From the NCBI RefSeq assembly GCF_023065955.2, contig NW_026622797.1:56355689-56419688 (forward strand): DNA of 64,000 bases, read 5' to 3'. The stretch is from Ursus arctos (Eukaryota > Chordata > Mammalia > Carnivora > Ursidae). Positions 1-13,580 of the stretch are shown piece by piece (the stretch's first letter is position 1; each line of letters opens with the position of its first letter). The position numbers and the translations under genes were made by a program. The notes beneath the pieces were generated by a model. That model was not told the origin of the DNA and did no database searches. It saw only the letters and a program-made list of their open reading frames with translations.

Positions 1-1680
1 GTTCTAAATCATCGCTTCTCCAAATTTAACAGGCATACAAATCACTGGGGATCTTGTTAGGAGGCAGATTCTGATTCGGTAGGTCTGAATGGAACCTGAT
101 GTTCTGTATCTCTGCATTGATACCGATGCTGCTGTTCAGTGAACATAGAATAAAAAGGTTCTAAATGACAGCAGTCAACTATAATCCTACGGTCCAAATA
201 AAAGAACTTTAAAGTGTTGAGAAGCTAAATATATTTTTTCTATGATTGACTCCATTCAATTTTAATTATGTTTCTAATCATGACTGAAAATTCTAATTTC
301 AGCTTGGCTGCAAATTTACTCAGTCATTTGGAGTGATTAATTTGACCTATCTAGGGGATAATTTATAGTTCATATTTTAGCAGTTAAAGGAAATTTGGAA
401 AGCAAAATAAATATAATTTTAGTATCAAATTGCAGTAGAAATATTGATAGAAACAACTACTATAAGACGCTGTTCTAAATGTCAAGTATAATGCCACAGC
501 CTAGCATTTCTGAGAAAAAAATCCTGCTTGCTAGCTTTTATCACGTAATATTTTGGCCAATTGTTGCTGGTTTGTGTGCCCAGAATGCATGAAAATGTCA
601 CTATATGTTTTTAGTTATGATACTTTCAGTTCAAATCTGAGATGAGAATTCTCTACTGATTCTGCTTTATCTAACATAACACACTTCCTCTTTTGATCTT
701 ACATGTAAGTCAATAGTGTCCTTTGACATTCAAATTCTCATCATAGCATTAAAGTAATTTTATCTTGATGCTTTGCTTCAGAGTGTTTGGTTGTAAGTCG
801 CTGGCTTCCCAAGGAAAGTATAAGTAATGAAAAAGCTATTTAAATTCAATTGTCTCTTTTAATGCATTTTACTGCATCATGTAGTTTATTAATAGTTAAT
901 ATTACTACCACGTATTTAGAAAGAACATGTGTAAGCATATGGTCATGAATATTACTCTCTGGAATTTATAATAAAATTACAAACTTTTTGTATCGCAAAT
1001 TATGGAACCAAGTTTAGGATACAGATGGACAAAATGTAAGCTCAGGATGAATTTAAAATATTCTTTGTGGGATTTTAAAAATATATTTGGCAATGTATTT
1101 ACTATCTAGTCAGCGAATTTCATCATCACACTGAATTTATCTTGAAGAATGTTTTAAGTTTTCTAATTTTAGTCATCAACATTCACAGTTTATCTTCTAA
1201 AATTCAGCAGCCAATTAAGTTGACAATGTAAAACACAGCAAATGTTAACTGGGATAGACAGGTGTAATCATAAAAGCCAATTTAGAAAAGGTGTGTGTTT
1301 TTCTTAGGCAATCCTTTATCGTTGTCTCAGTGATTCCTACTGCACCAGAGAATCCTTACTAATGTAACACCCCCAAAGGGGTAGGTGGCTATCTGAAGGT
1401 GTCCACACAGCCACATAGCAAGGTTCCATCCATTGAACAAAAACTTCAAGATTACTAAAACCCCAAGCGGGTGGCAGAGTTGAGCAAGATACAAACAGTC
1501 TGAGTAAAACAAGTTAGATCTTTGCAACAATTATTCTAAGGTTAAGAAATCAGATATGAATCCAAATACACTTATTTAAATTATACTTTCCCTTTCTATC
1601 TCAATTTCCCTGATCTCTCCCACAGGAAATAAAATAAAGTTTTTACCTGGTGCTACAACTTTCCTCCTCTGGATAGGTGC

Positions 1681-1821
1681 TTTTTCTTTTTTTTTTTTTT
1701 TGAAGTAGGCTCCATGCCCAGTGTGGAGCCCAACATGGCACTTGAACTTATTACCCTAAGATCAAGACCTGATCTGAAATCACGAGTTGGATGCTTAATG
1801 GACTGAGCCACCCAGGCACCC
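1681..1821 (-). mobile_element. Carnivore tRNA-Lys SINE, T-run first
   Basis: Reverse-complement SINE: a long T run, then the body ending in the tRNA-like head GAGCCACCCAGGCACCCC. The flanking direct repeat CTGGATAGG occurs at 1669 and again at 1822, extended by a shared T-rich stretch. The copy is in the sense orientation of GRIK2. Confidence 0.9.
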
Positions 1822-1880
1822 CTGGATAGGCATTTTTTAAATATAAGTATTCATTTCCCTCAACAGTCAGTATTTATAGT

Positions 1881-2003
1881 CCTGACTAAGCACTGTGGTA
1901 AATACTTTACATATGTCTACATTCATCGTTTCGTATAATTATTGCAAGAACCCTATGAGGTAAATGTTATGATATGTATTTTTCAGAGTATGAAACTGAA
2001 GTT
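1881..2003 (-). repeat. MIR remnant
   Basis: Reverse-complement MIR core. It reads like the family's falling segment 'ccctatgaggta' followed by 'gtatgaaactgaag', with the usual degree of decay. Confidence 0.7.
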
Positions 2004-2004
2004 C

Positions 2005-2260
2005 ATTTATTAATTTAGTAAATGAGTTTGTTCTAGAGGCAGGGGCTACCATGGTAAGCATGCCAGGCAAGATCTCTGCTTTTATGGAACTTACATTGGA
2101 AGAAGAGCCATTACACAGTTAACACATAAACAGAAATGAAAACTGTGAAGGTAGGAAAGCAGGTGACTCTGGGTGTGTGTGTCTGCAATGAATTAGATGG
2201 ACATTCCCTGACATTCACTTCCCTGAGGAAGTGTGATACTCAAGATGAACCCTGAACACA
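2005..2260 (-). repeat. L2 remnant, 3' end
   Basis: Reverse-complement L2 3' end: a degenerate target-like TTTATTAATTTAGTAAATG opening, then 'ggaacttacattggaaga', the usual L2 segment after the conserved tail. Confidence 0.6.
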
Positions 2261-3234
2261 AGAAGGGGTCCACCAAAATAGGTGTGGAAGCAAAGAGCCG
2301 TAATACTCCAATATTTCATCACAGGAAATCATCTCCTGAGAGAAGAAATATTCTCCTGAAATTTTCTGAGCCAAATGCCAGAGACTGATTATTTACTTGT
2401 ATAACAAAAGGGAAGAAGGAACATAAAGAAAGCAGCAGGGTTCCTAAAATATAAAAATTAATGGTGTTTCATTCTGGTTTCTAGGTTAGGAAAATAGATA
2501 TAGAAAGTCTCAATGATCTTCATTAAAAGAGTTACATGATACAGAGTCTTGGTAATTGTTACAATAACAAGTGCCATATAATCAGGAACTTTCTTATTCT
2601 GGCCCCCATTCACAACCAACCTGAGCCATCACTCTCATAAACAGAGCTGTGCCTCTACTTTGAAGTCTACATCTGTGACGGCTCTGACTCATTTCTTTTC
2701 TTCCTGGTTTAACATTAGGAAGAGAAGGTGAAGTGTCACCAGAATTGTTTTGAAGGGTCAACTCAGCTGTCAAAATGCCTATCAATTTTCAAGCAGCGTA
2801 CAGAGTGACCCTAGTTGCAAAGAGATGGATCAAGGCAGATTTATATCTTAAATAGTTTTTCCAAATATCAACTATGCAAAGATAGTTTATCAAGATTACT
2901 AGCTATCAGTTTGTCTCTTTTGGAACACATAGACCTCAGGTTTATAATGGGCCCACATGGAAAGTAAGGATTCTTAGAATAGGAAAATGAGCGAGCCACC
3001 AGAGGGACTATGAACAACTTCAGTGACAGTACTTTTTTGCTATAGCGAGCCCCAATCAAACAAATTTTTATTTATCATAGTTTTTATTTTGTTTTTAATC
3101 TGTAGATTAAATATGACTCAGATTTATTTTAAAAAGGAGAAATAATTTAGATCACAAAATCCAATCACTCTTAAATTCAAACTAAAATATTACGTATGAA
3201 AACATTTTACGTATGTTTAGCAGTAGGCATTTCC

Positions 3235-3440
3235 AAAACATTCGCATAGATGTTGTCTCATTTGATCCTCACAATCACGTTTTGTGGTATAACTCTGCAA
3301 GCCCATCTAACTGATGAGAAAACAGAGATTCAAGTCATCTTTCCAAAGATGCATAGCAAGTTAGCAGCGAAGCCAGGACTCAAAACAGGTCTTCATGTGA
3401 CTACCTGCTCTCCCATTTCACCATTCCTGCCTCTCACACT
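3235..3440 (-). repeat. MIR remnant
   Basis: Reads 'tgatcctcacaatcac', 'tgatgagaaaacagagatt' and 'gccaggactcaaa' in the order expected of a reverse-complement MIR. Confidence 0.75.
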
Positions 3441-4179
3441 CTGCAACTAGCTCATCATCCCAGGAGACGACATTTTAAAAGCTTCCTATTTGAAAAAACT
3501 TCACAATAAGGACTCATCAGTGGGCTCTTCTTTTACTTAAAACATAGTAAATGTCATCCTGATCAAATCAATGTGAGACCAACCATCTCTGACAGTGGCA
3601 TTGATGAATGCTTTGTGTGAGGTTTTGCCTCTTATGAAACAATCCCCAGAGGCTAAGGGTAAACCCAGAACATCCCTGCATTGACACTGTCAGGAAGCTC
3701 TCTCTCATTCAGAACCAACTCTTGCTTATTTCAGCAGCATAGACAAACTCTTATGAGAGCAAGGCTGAACATGAATGGCAAGAATTCTCTGCCTTCTATC
3801 CCATAGAAAAAGCAGATGATTCTCTGCCATCCTAGGTCTGTGCCAAAACCTGAAGCTAGGAGATAAGAGGCTAGCCAGAAATCATGAATATAAGGTTTTA
3901 ACCCCACAAGCCAGTTACCACTAGAGCCATCAGTTTAAAACCTTAGGTCTTGTGAAGCCCAGTTATTCAGCTTGGGAGGGTGACACCCAAGCTAAGCTAC
4001 CTATTTACTTAATGGAAATTTCTCTTCTTCAATTTTAGAGCATTTTTCTATACTAGCTGGAGGACAGTTGCTTAAATTCTTTTATAAAACAAAGTAATAG
4101 GTAGGTCTGCTTAAGGTGTGAATGAATGAAATTTTAACTAATCATCAAAGGGAGAACAACTGATTTGCTTGCCCCCTGT

Positions 4180-4245
4180 ATCAGCATCACCCAGGACAAT
4201 GCCTGACACATGATCAACACTCACTGTACTCTGTTATTGAGTTTT
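4180..4245 (+). repeat. MIR or L2 3' fragment
   Basis: Short match to the common 'gcctgacacatgatcaac' 3' portion shared by MIR and L2. Too short to choose between them. Confidence 0.4.
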
Positions 4246-6440
4246 AAGCTATATTAATATACAATAGCAATTAATTTTAAAATAATTACAATAAATTATC
4301 ATCTAGAAATACTGAAAAATCCAACAGTCTTTGTGATTAATTTTATGAATCAAAGATTTTGTAGTCAAAGGACTAAATTATGATTTATTAATTAATAAGG
4401 TAAGTTGAGAATCCTTCAGAGCTCAGAGTAGGAGATCCTATTCACTGCCTCTCTTGTAAAGTTTCAGTTTCAGTGGAAGTATATTATCATAATTCTTTAA
4501 AACTATATAATGCATGTGTAGGTCATATGACTATTCTCAGTTAACTCCATTAGTAAATCTATGTGCCTTGTTTTCTAACTATACGATTTTCCATGCTTTC
4601 TTCCAAGTGTTTCTCCCTGTTTTGTTGGACACTGCTGGGCATTCCTCACTGAAATATAATAACCCTCTTACAATTTTGGATTAGCTTCGTAATAGTATTA
4701 TGTGTCAAGTGAAAATATGTTTATTCATTTGTAAATACATATAAGCCTATACTGTCCTATAATCAGAACATATGTTTTGAGATTGATTGATTTGCTGTTT
4801 TTGTTGTTTTTTAATCCAGAGCCCATGATGCAGCTATACAGTGCCTCCTCTTTTTCTCTCCTGATAACACTTATAGCACCTGGTTAAGTTAAGGGCGAGC
4901 ATTATAAACTAAGGAAACCAAGAAAGCAAATCTATGTTTCTTGACAATAACTCCACTCAAAGGCCCAGAATATATATGTGTGATGGCCATGGAGATGCCC
5001 TACTGCTTGAGTCTTGCTTCAAGACAAACAGCTACAGGAAATTCGGCTAATTAATAGCCTCCAGCTTCTGCACATTCGTATACACCACTGTGCTTATGAC
5101 TGAGCTTGGTAGGCTTGCTAGAACTAGGGTGGTCCTTCCTGAAATAAAATTTCTTTAGTGGGAAGCTCTGTCTTAAGGAATCCCCTTCAGCATGGCTAAG
5201 GATTTCTGCATTGTAGTCTAAGGCTCTTCCTACCCAGTTCTAACTCTCCTCTCTCCTCTCACAGATTTCAGACCTGCATCTTGGACTGAAGACTCTACAT
5301 ATTCTAGTTTCCTCCTTCTTTATCTTTCACAGGCACATCTGCCAATAAATCTGTTGTACATCTAATCCCATTTTGGGATTTGCTTCATGGAGGACGAAAA
5401 CAGACATTATATTTGATATATTCTGAATTACAAAATTTAAAACAAATTAATGTACTGCATAGTATACAAAGATGTTTGCAATATATAACAATAAGAGAAA
5501 ATAAAATTTTTGAATAATAATTATGCCAATAGGCATGTCTTGGGATGGTATTACATGTTTTAAAGGGTGGGGAAACCTACTTTAATTTTATCTTGTTCTG
5601 GTTAATATTTTCTAATATATTTTTAAATGGCTTATTTTTTTAAATTATGTTATGCATAGAAGGTATCTGGTAGAACAAAGACAAGAAAATTCAGTTTTTA
5701 TTATAAGAGATCCGAAACAAAACATGATAAATCTCTCTCTGGGTGGTGCCCTCATGGTGTTCATCTTTGAACTAAAAACAAAAATCAAAGCCTGAAGCAC
5801 ATTCACTGATTCATAGCTGAGTCATTTATGGGGCAATACAGAGCTACTAAAGATCACAGAAAGATATTCTGTCCAGCTGTGTTCCTGTGGGTATGTGTTG
5901 ATGAAGCCAAACTATTGAATACAATACCAGCAAGAAGATTAGAATTCTGCATGTCTCCTTACATATTTCCTAACACTGTTGATGTATTCTGTATCATTGC
6001 ACTTCTTAAAGAATTTATTTTAAATAACTCATTAAAGACACAAAAACAATGCCATTTAAAAAACTGTATGTTCAATATTTAATATTTAAAAAGCATCAGA
6101 GCAGATGGAGAAATTAATTGCTATGCAAAATATTTTTTACCACATTTAACTTTGTCATTTGCTGGCAATTATAAATGATTACTGTCTTACATTGGTAGCA
6201 TATTAAAGCAATGAATTCTTACTTCAACTGTCACTGGTCTTATTTTTCATACAATTTGATACATTTACCAAACATATGTTTCCTTCAATTTGTCACCACT
6301 TGAAACATATGTACACTGTTCATAAAGATTTTTCTATTCCTTCTGAAGTAATATTGTTCTATTATACAAAGAGATGGACATAAAAAGAAAATGTCCTACC
6401 AACCAATGACCAGTTAAGTCCAATACTCATTTGTAAAATC

Positions 6441-6865
6441 CCTCCAGGGCTTTCACTGCCTTTTGATCAAAATCCAAATTTACATGTTCTTCAAAGACCT
6501 AAATCACAAATCTCATGACCACTTTCTGTTCTTCTATCATTTTCTCTCTTATTCCAAATTATTTAGCACACAAATCAACTCAACTCTCCTGTTTCCATTT
6601 CAGGGATTTTGCACTTGTTCCTTCTGCCAAGATGTTCTGATAAATCTTTGCATGGCTACCTATTTCTCATTATTTGGACCTATCTCACACATCAGCTCCT
6701 GGCAACTAGCTAAAGAGCCTTACCCATCCCTAATCACTCTCTATCTTCTTACTCTAACTACTTTTCTTTAACTTATTCTTCTATTTACCAAATAGAAGAT
6801 AAATTCCATCTTTACCACTACATCTCTAAACCAAGAACAGTGCCTAACACACAGCAGATTTTTTA
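6441..6865 (+). repeat. L2 remnant
   Basis: Forward L2: 'gggattttgcacttgttcc', a C/T-rich middle and 'acagtgcctaacacacag' in the normal order. The 102-codon open frame inside it is a by-product of the C/T-rich composition. Confidence 0.75.
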
Positions 6866-8519
6866 AAATATTAGTTTAACTTTAAGAAAACATCATGCAA
6901 ACTATATACCATATGATCCCATTCCTAATGAAATATGTACAAGGGCACAAAAATTAATAAAAATAAATGCATGGATGACCTCTTTTCTATAAAGCAACCA
7001 AAGCTAACATTTGGCCAGTTAATTAAGATGGTTGGTTAAAGCATATATACTTCAAAAGTTTTATTTTAAAGTAAACATCTAACTGTAAATCTATCCCTAA
7101 ATATATTAATGTAGAGCCAAGACCCTTTCCATGGGTCTGCTGCTTAGAATCCCTCTCCCGTTTTGCATAAGCCCCAAACATAATGGATTAGCCATGATTT
7201 TCAGCTTTGGTTTCTTTCAATTGAAAGAAGAATAAAGAGACTTGCAAAACAAACTATGTGCAGAATCTACCTTTTAGAGCTGTCTCGCTCACACTAATAT
7301 AAAAAATATTTATATTTCTAAATGGCTTGCCTTTGCCAAGTTTTTCAATGTAATCAACTTAGTTTTCATGGAAAAATTCTGATTTACCTTTGTATTTCAT
7401 TATTTTAGGCAATATTTAACTGAATTATGTCATTAATAAATACAACAAGCATAAACTGGTTTTGGAAGAATCATTACTGACCTTTTGAAAGAATATACAA
7501 CCGTGAGAGAGAAATACAGAAACTTGATAGAGTAGGCTGCTGGCAGTGAATTCTCAGGCTGCTATGGACATCAGTTAGTTTATTTTAAATAGTGAATAGA
7601 GAGTGAGCTTTGATAACTCTTATGAATCAGTTAAGGGAAAGTAGGTTAAGAGGGGTTCTACTAGTTCCTAAAATGTTAGTTGTCATTCTCTTGACTTGCC
7701 ATGTTAATAAATAGAAAATTTTAATTTTCCTCCACAATTTTTTTAGTTTACAAATTTTCTACAGTATCATCCATACAAAACAATTTAAATAATATTAAAT
7801 ATTCAAAATATTTACAATACTTTTAAAAGTGTCCAAATGAGTAACATCCATTTTTACCTTATTGTTATTTTAATTATTTCAAATTTACCTAAAATGAAAT
7901 TGTAGTCTAGCAGACTCTCAAATCTAGAAAACTATGCATGGTTTTTGTCAGTTAAATTTATGTGCACCTTCCTTAGGGCTAGAGAAGTTCATATTTTAAA
8001 GGTATTTCACCGTCTTTAATTCTTCACTTATTCATTTCCCTTTCCCTTTGATAATGTTAAAGGATTTGGAGAGAGGAATAAGTATTTAAAACCTGAGAAT
8101 GGAGTCTGGGAAGTTGATTTTTAAAAACAACATTTAGCAGGAGTAATATTTTCCTTGAAAGACAGCACCAGAACTCAGATGAACATCTCTTTTCCCAAGG
8201 CATATTCCCAAGAGCCAGGACACATTTGGTGGAGCCTCAGGCTATTCAGGTACAACTGCAGAGAAACAAAGGCACTAAAAGATGCAATTATTCCTTAACC
8301 AATATTCAATATGGCTTAAATTTTCAAACTTTCAGGGTTGCTTAGTCTAGGGGGACAAATAGGTTGGCTAGATCTTTTTCTATGAAGGGTTGTAAACACA
8401 CACCCATCAGATCTGGGATGTTCCCCTCTGTTCCTGACAAGGAAACTAAGACATTACTGCAATGAGAAACAATATTTCAGCTTCCAGCTTTTTGCCAGAC
8501 CCCTCTTCTTTCAGTTATC

Positions 8520-8785
8520 CTCATCATCTCAAATCCTACGTGTCTATCATCAACACCATCCCCTTTCCAAGGCACCTCCTCCTTCAGATGGTCCCATTTT
8601 TATTAAAAACATTAGTGTCTTCCCAGTTACCAAAGCTGGAAAGTCCAAAGGCCTCTCTTGCCTCATTCTCCTTTCCCATCTCAAAAAAGTCTCCCTGTTC
8701 CATCATTCCTTTGAGCTCTCTCTGCTCTACTTCCAGTCACTATTACTGTAGGCTTGAATCACAGCTTCCTGCCTCCATTGGAGTG
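8520..8785 (+). repeat. L2 remnant
   Basis: C/T-rich forward L2 segment, including 'caaagctggaaagtccaaag'. It overlaps a 134-codon open frame starting at 8462 that has no recognisable protein features. Confidence 0.5.
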
Positions 8786-8854
8786 AGTCTTATGCACCTA
8801 CACAGGGTCATCAGAAGAGACTTTCTGGGGGAGGGTGGAGCAGGAAGAGCCCAA

Positions 8855-9090
8855 GCTATCAAATGAGAAAAGGCCTAGACATAAAGCTCAGCTCCACCTT
8901 CTGATTTGAATGTCCTTGGACAATGTACCATACATATTTGAGCCTCAGTTCCATCATCTGTAAAGTGAGAAATAATATTCATCTTGTAGCATTTTTGTGA
9001 TAATCAGAAGTAATGTAAGGCAAGTATATCTTTATATGACTACCACAAATGGCATAATGTTTAGTAAAGAGTGGATACACAATAAATGCT
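8855..9090 (+). repeat. MIR remnant
   Basis: Forward MIR: 'gtccttggacaatgtac', 'gcctcagttccatcatctg', and a closing 'acacaataaatgctatta'. Confidence 0.8.
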
Positions 9091-9104
9091 ATTACTTTTA
9101 TTGC

Positions 9105-9300
9105 ACTCTTCTATTCTAAAACATTTAATAATGTCTTCTCATTCTCTTCTTTCAACACGGCCTTCCTGTTCTCATCTAGTCCTATTCAAAATACTATTTA
9201 TTTTATGTTTGAGTTCACATTCAAGATCCAGCTCAAGCACTACCTCCTCCAAAATTCCTTTCCTAATCACAATAAACGTCAAATTCTTATACACTGTATT
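9105..9300 (+). repeat. Probable L2 fragment
   Basis: C/T-rich segment with 'attcaagatccagctcaag' and 'tcctccaaaattcctttcc', as in the L2 3' portion where a conserved 'caagtgtcaccttcctc' type motif lies. Confidence 0.5.
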
Positions 9301-9479
9301 CAATGTGCCCAGTACTTGGTGATGCTGAAATAACAAGAACAGTCAAAATAATAATAAGATTATTCTTATTCCAATATAGAGCTATATTGGAAGATAGAAA
9401 CATCAAATTATCTCAGTATAGGTTTTCTTGTTCTGAAGAGATCCATCAAAATGACCTCATTTATTCACTTGAGTAGGTG

Positions 9480-10310
9480 AGGGCTAACTTTGCACCATCT
9501 CTGTGGTGGCCATAGCAACCATGAATTTGGTTCTACAGAGACCGCTCTTTCTTCCTTGGTACCAAGGGCTTGAGAGTTGGTGGTAGGTGATGGAACATTT
9601 GCAAAAGGGTCAAGGAACTCCTTGGAGAACAAGAGTCAAGACCCCGATTATACAGAATGCCCCAGGTGAGAGATGGCACAGTTTAGACAAGGCCTGAGAG
9701 AACTGGGGAAGGGCTGGGTCTGCAAACAGCCTGGGACTGATGTGGGGCTCCTGACTCAGCCACACTGGCGCGATGGGCAGTCTCCCAGGTGCCCGTTTGT
9801 TGTGTAAACGAAATCACTAGGTAACTGAAAGCTGGAACAGTGGGCATCCAGGCCAATTTGAGAATGAATTTGAGCCTTAGCCCCAGTGCTGAGTGACCAG
9901 ACAGAATGTAGAGAGACAATTGGCAAAAACAGCCTCTAACACCAGAGGCAACAGAAGCATGGGTACATAGACATGACCATCTGCCTGCCATATTTTCAGC
10001 AGAAATGTCAGGACCCCGTGTCTGACAGCAGTGCCAGGACTGCGGTACCACTTTTTAGAATGCTTCAGACCTGGGAGCAGCTACGGATTCTCGGGCTGGA
10101 ATATGCTATGTTTAAGTGGAGCACCCTACAATGGAACCCTGGTCCCACCAACTGGCCTGATCAACCTGATCATGTCTTTAAGTTTCTGGAACTTATCACA
10201 GGATGGTGGATATTTGACCATGTCCAGCGAGGAGGGAACTGTAAAGAAAGAGAACTGCTCTTCCTGTCAATTTGGGCACCTAACATTCTTAAACTGTGAT
10301 TTTATGTGAA
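9480..10310. other. GC-richer non-repeat island with short overlapping ORFs, unassigned
   Basis: This stretch has clearly higher GC than the surrounding intron and several CpGs. It carries plus-strand open frames of 108 codons (9973-10299) and 92 codons (10031-10309) in different frames, and a 122-codon minus-strand frame (9683-10051). None gives a protein I recognise. I see no intron boundaries, no 3' A-tail and no target duplication that would prove a processed pseudogene. It could be an old retrocopy of an RNA, a degraded element or a regulatory region. It is probably not a protein gene. Confidence 0.3.
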
Positions 10311-10414
10311 ATTGCAATTATGTCCTAAACAAAATGTGGGTAAACTCCCAGCTAAACACTATTTTCTACATATATTTCTTATTACATGTCAGTGGTTTTC
10401 ATGATTATTTAAAG

Positions 10415-10548
10415 ATTTTTTTGCTTCCCTTATTAAATTGATAATTCATCATGTTAATATATATTTTTTCTTATCATCCATATGATCTAATACCGCACAT
10501 TGCATATAATAGGTGTTCAATAAATATTTGGAGAATGAATTAATGAGT
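10415..10548 (+). repeat. L2 3' end
   Basis: Ends with 'aggtgttcaataaatatt' followed by a GAATGAATTAATGAG tail, the classic forward L2 terminus. Confidence 0.7.
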
Positions 10549-11242
10549 AACAATATGCAGGGATTTTTCATGAAGGATTGATCTGGTACCATTTCAACAT
10601 CTGTGTCTGTTTAATAACTTTGCTTTTCCCTTCTGGTTCAATTTGGTCACAGGGTATTCTGAAGATTAATGAATAAAATATTTATGAACTCTTTTAGAAA
10701 GGCAAATGAAAGATCAACATAATATTTCCTCTCTGCATAATAAAGAAAGAGAATTCCTAATATCCTTTAGGCAAATTCACCTTAAAACTCATTTCATTTT
10801 GTCTGAAATATTCTTTTCATTTATTAATGTGGATTTAAAGAGTACTGGCCAAGCGTATCTTGGATATTGGTGCATCAGAGTAGGTCTTTGACCATTTCTT
10901 AAAACTTTATATCACAAAACTGCATAGGCTACACTTTTAAAAAAATTGTCTTTCTAACGTAAATATAGTTACTTATGTACCAGTGTTATAAACTAATATC
11001 AACAATTTAATAGTAAAACTAACAATGATTCTTGTTCATTCATTCACTTAACCTCATCAGTGCATCAGAGTAAGCAACTACCTATTCTAAGCATACATAT
11101 TTGTATGCTTATTCACTTGTCATATTTGTATAAACAGGGTATCATAAGACTTTAAGAAAGATAAACTTTACCCTGCATAGAAATATCACTTACGCTAAAA
11201 GGCAGAAATGATATTTGCCTTGAAGTAAATGGATACCATTTT

Positions 11243-11470
11243 TGGAGGATTTACTATGTGCCAGACACTGTCTTTGAGCAGAATCAAAGTTATGTATTTA
11301 ATTTTCACAGCGATACCTTGATGTAGGCATTACTATCTCCACTAAATAGATGAGGTGATTGAGGCTCAGAGATGTTAAGTAATTAGCAGAAGTTTATAAA
11401 GGAAGTAATAAGTAGATCTCAATTTCAATAGTCAGATGATTCTGATTCCAAAGTTCTTGCTCTAAGATGG
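11243..11470 (-). repeat. MIR remnant
   Basis: Opens with 'ttactatgtgccagacactg', then 'gatgaggtgattgaggctc' and 'gagatgttaagtaa', as in reverse-complement MIR. Confidence 0.8.
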
Positions 11471-11885
11471 AAATAGATTTAACAGTCTTTGATAACTGAC
11501 ATAAAAAAATATATGAGCAAAAAATCCAATTTCTTTAATTCTATACCAACAAGCCATCTTTTTAATCTAAAAAAGAAGGGGCCTGACATTGGGAGGAAAT
11601 AAATGACACATACAAACAGAAGTTTTTGTAAACTTCTAACTACATTTAAAAACTTGTTCAGTAGGGATTTGTCATTCTAATAGTACATTTCAAATTATTG
11701 TGATTGGGCACATTTTTTAAGAAGATGACTAGATTCAAGTACTAAGTAGATTCTGTATGAATTTTCCGAAGTTTTCTATGTCGATTAAACATCAAATACA
11801 TACACACGCACGTCTACTATGGTGTTAACGCATACAAGAGATATGCGTGCCAACAAAAGATGTTGAAACAATATGAATGAATTGC

Positions 11886-11985
11886 TTTTTTCTAAGTAAT
11901 CTCTATCCGCAACATGGGGCTCAAACTCACGACCCTGAGCCCAACAGTCGCATGCGCTACTAACTGAACCAGCCAGGCATCCCCA
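11886..11985 (-). mobile_element. Old truncated carnivore SINE
   Basis: Reverse-complement tRNA-like head: 'atggggctcaaactcacgac', 'ccctgagcccaacagtcgca', then the end GCCAGGCATCCCC. It is more diverged than the other copies and lacks most of the tail. Confidence 0.8.
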
Positions 11986-12124
11986 TGATTTAATTAATTA
12001 AATAATAAGCACCACATCAAAATTCATTCTATATTTGGAAGGCACCAGGAGATTAAGAGGAATCAATAATATAATTTATAATTATAAAAATACAGGTAGG
12101 TTTCCAATATTTTTATATGTTAAT

Positions 12125-12272
12125 TCATTATCCCTTTCAATCTTTAGGTCAACACACTAAAATTTATTATTTCTATTTGACAAGTGAGGCCCAAAGAGGT
12201 TAAGTATCTTGCCTAAAGTAACAGCATTGGAAAGTGTTGAAAATGGGATTCAGATGCTGGCTTCTGATCCCT
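12125..12272 (-). repeat. MIR remnant
   Basis: Contains 'gacaagtgaggcccaaagag' and 'gttaagtatcttgcc', followed by a degenerate 'gggattcagatgctggc'. Confidence 0.8.
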
Positions 12273-13460
12273 ATTTATTAATTTAATTTATTTGGGAAGA
12301 AAACAGGACGGTTTAATAGACCAACTATTCACCAGCTCACTCCAAATTGGTGTGAAGCCCTATATATTAAAGTTGAAGAAGAAACAAAGAATGTAACATT
12401 TTTTGCTGGTTTCTAATTCATCGTGCCTAACTTTGACCTCTGTATACTTAAGGATTCCTTTATATTTGCTTCAGACTATAGAACAGGGATCTTCCTTTAT
12501 ATATAATCTACCTATTCTATGTACCTGTATCTATAAAATGAGGATTATAACTGCCCCATGATGTCGTCATGAGGCAATAACAGTACTAGGAGGCAGTAAG
12601 TGTTAAATACATTTCACGGTTTGGTCATTTTATAGTAGAGATTGTCTATACAAAAGGTAACGTGCATAAGGAGCCAGATTCAAAGTTTATATACAAAGCC
12701 ATTGTTTCGATCAAACTTCCTAGGGCTATTATACATTCGAAGGCCCTTAATATTCACACTTCATATATGTGTATGCTCCTACTTCTAATAACAGAGTCAG
12801 ATAATTCTTGGATTAAACAGGCAAGAGCATTTATGTATTGGTAAGATACAGAAGTAGGTAATTTAAAAACAAAAAAAGGAAAATATCTACTGTTATATAT
12901 ATTTACATTTTATGTAAATTGTTTGATTGTTGTTTATTATATATAACAAATTTCATTATATACCATGTTCTTGATTTATTTGCAATGGTTCTCTAGCTAT
13001 CTTAATAATTCTTCTGAAATTGAGCATGACAAAACAAGCTGAAATTTGTTATAAATCACAGTAGTGAAGAAGGAAAATTTGTTAAAATTTGACAGACATA
13101 CTGAGTCCAAAATTAACAATATCTACAGTTAAATATGTTGCATGTTTATACATATTTTTGTAGTTGAGTTAATATTTAATAAAAAATCTATCAAAATCTT
13201 ATATATATTTAGTGTCATAGGAGGACATATATTATAAATGCTAATTATCCTAATAATATTATGGCCACTAACATTGTCTTTCTAGTAAATAAATAAGGAT
13301 ATAGCTTACCTTTCATGATAGTATCTAAAAGTAATATAAATCTATATAAATATAAGTAATAAACATGATATACTTTTATATATTTGTTTTTATATAAAAA
13401 TGTATATAAATATAAGTATTTAAATGGAAACTTCTGTTATTATTTATTATTTAAAAATTT

Positions 13461-13580
13461 GAGTGCCTGCGTGGCTCAGTCAGAGGAGCATGCAACTTTG
13501 ATCTAAGGGTCACATGAGTTCAAGCCCCATGTTGGGCGTAGAGATAATAAATTAATAAATAAACTTTAAAAAAATTAAAA
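13461..13580 (+). mobile_element. Carnivore SINE, short form
   Basis: Forward copy starting GAGTGCCTGCGTGGCTCAGT, with the tRNA-like 'gttcaagccccatgttggg', then directly an AATAAATTAATAAATAAA tail. The C/T-rich middle found in longer copies is absent. Confidence 0.85.

Noticed and set aside
8462..8866. 134-codon plus-strand open frame
   Set aside because: It runs through a C/T-rich L2-like remnant with no protein motif, so the open frame reflects composition, not a gene.
9683..10051. 122-codon minus-strand open frame
   Set aside because: It overlaps plus-strand frames of similar length in the same GC-richer island, with no recognisable domain. Kept only as part of that island.
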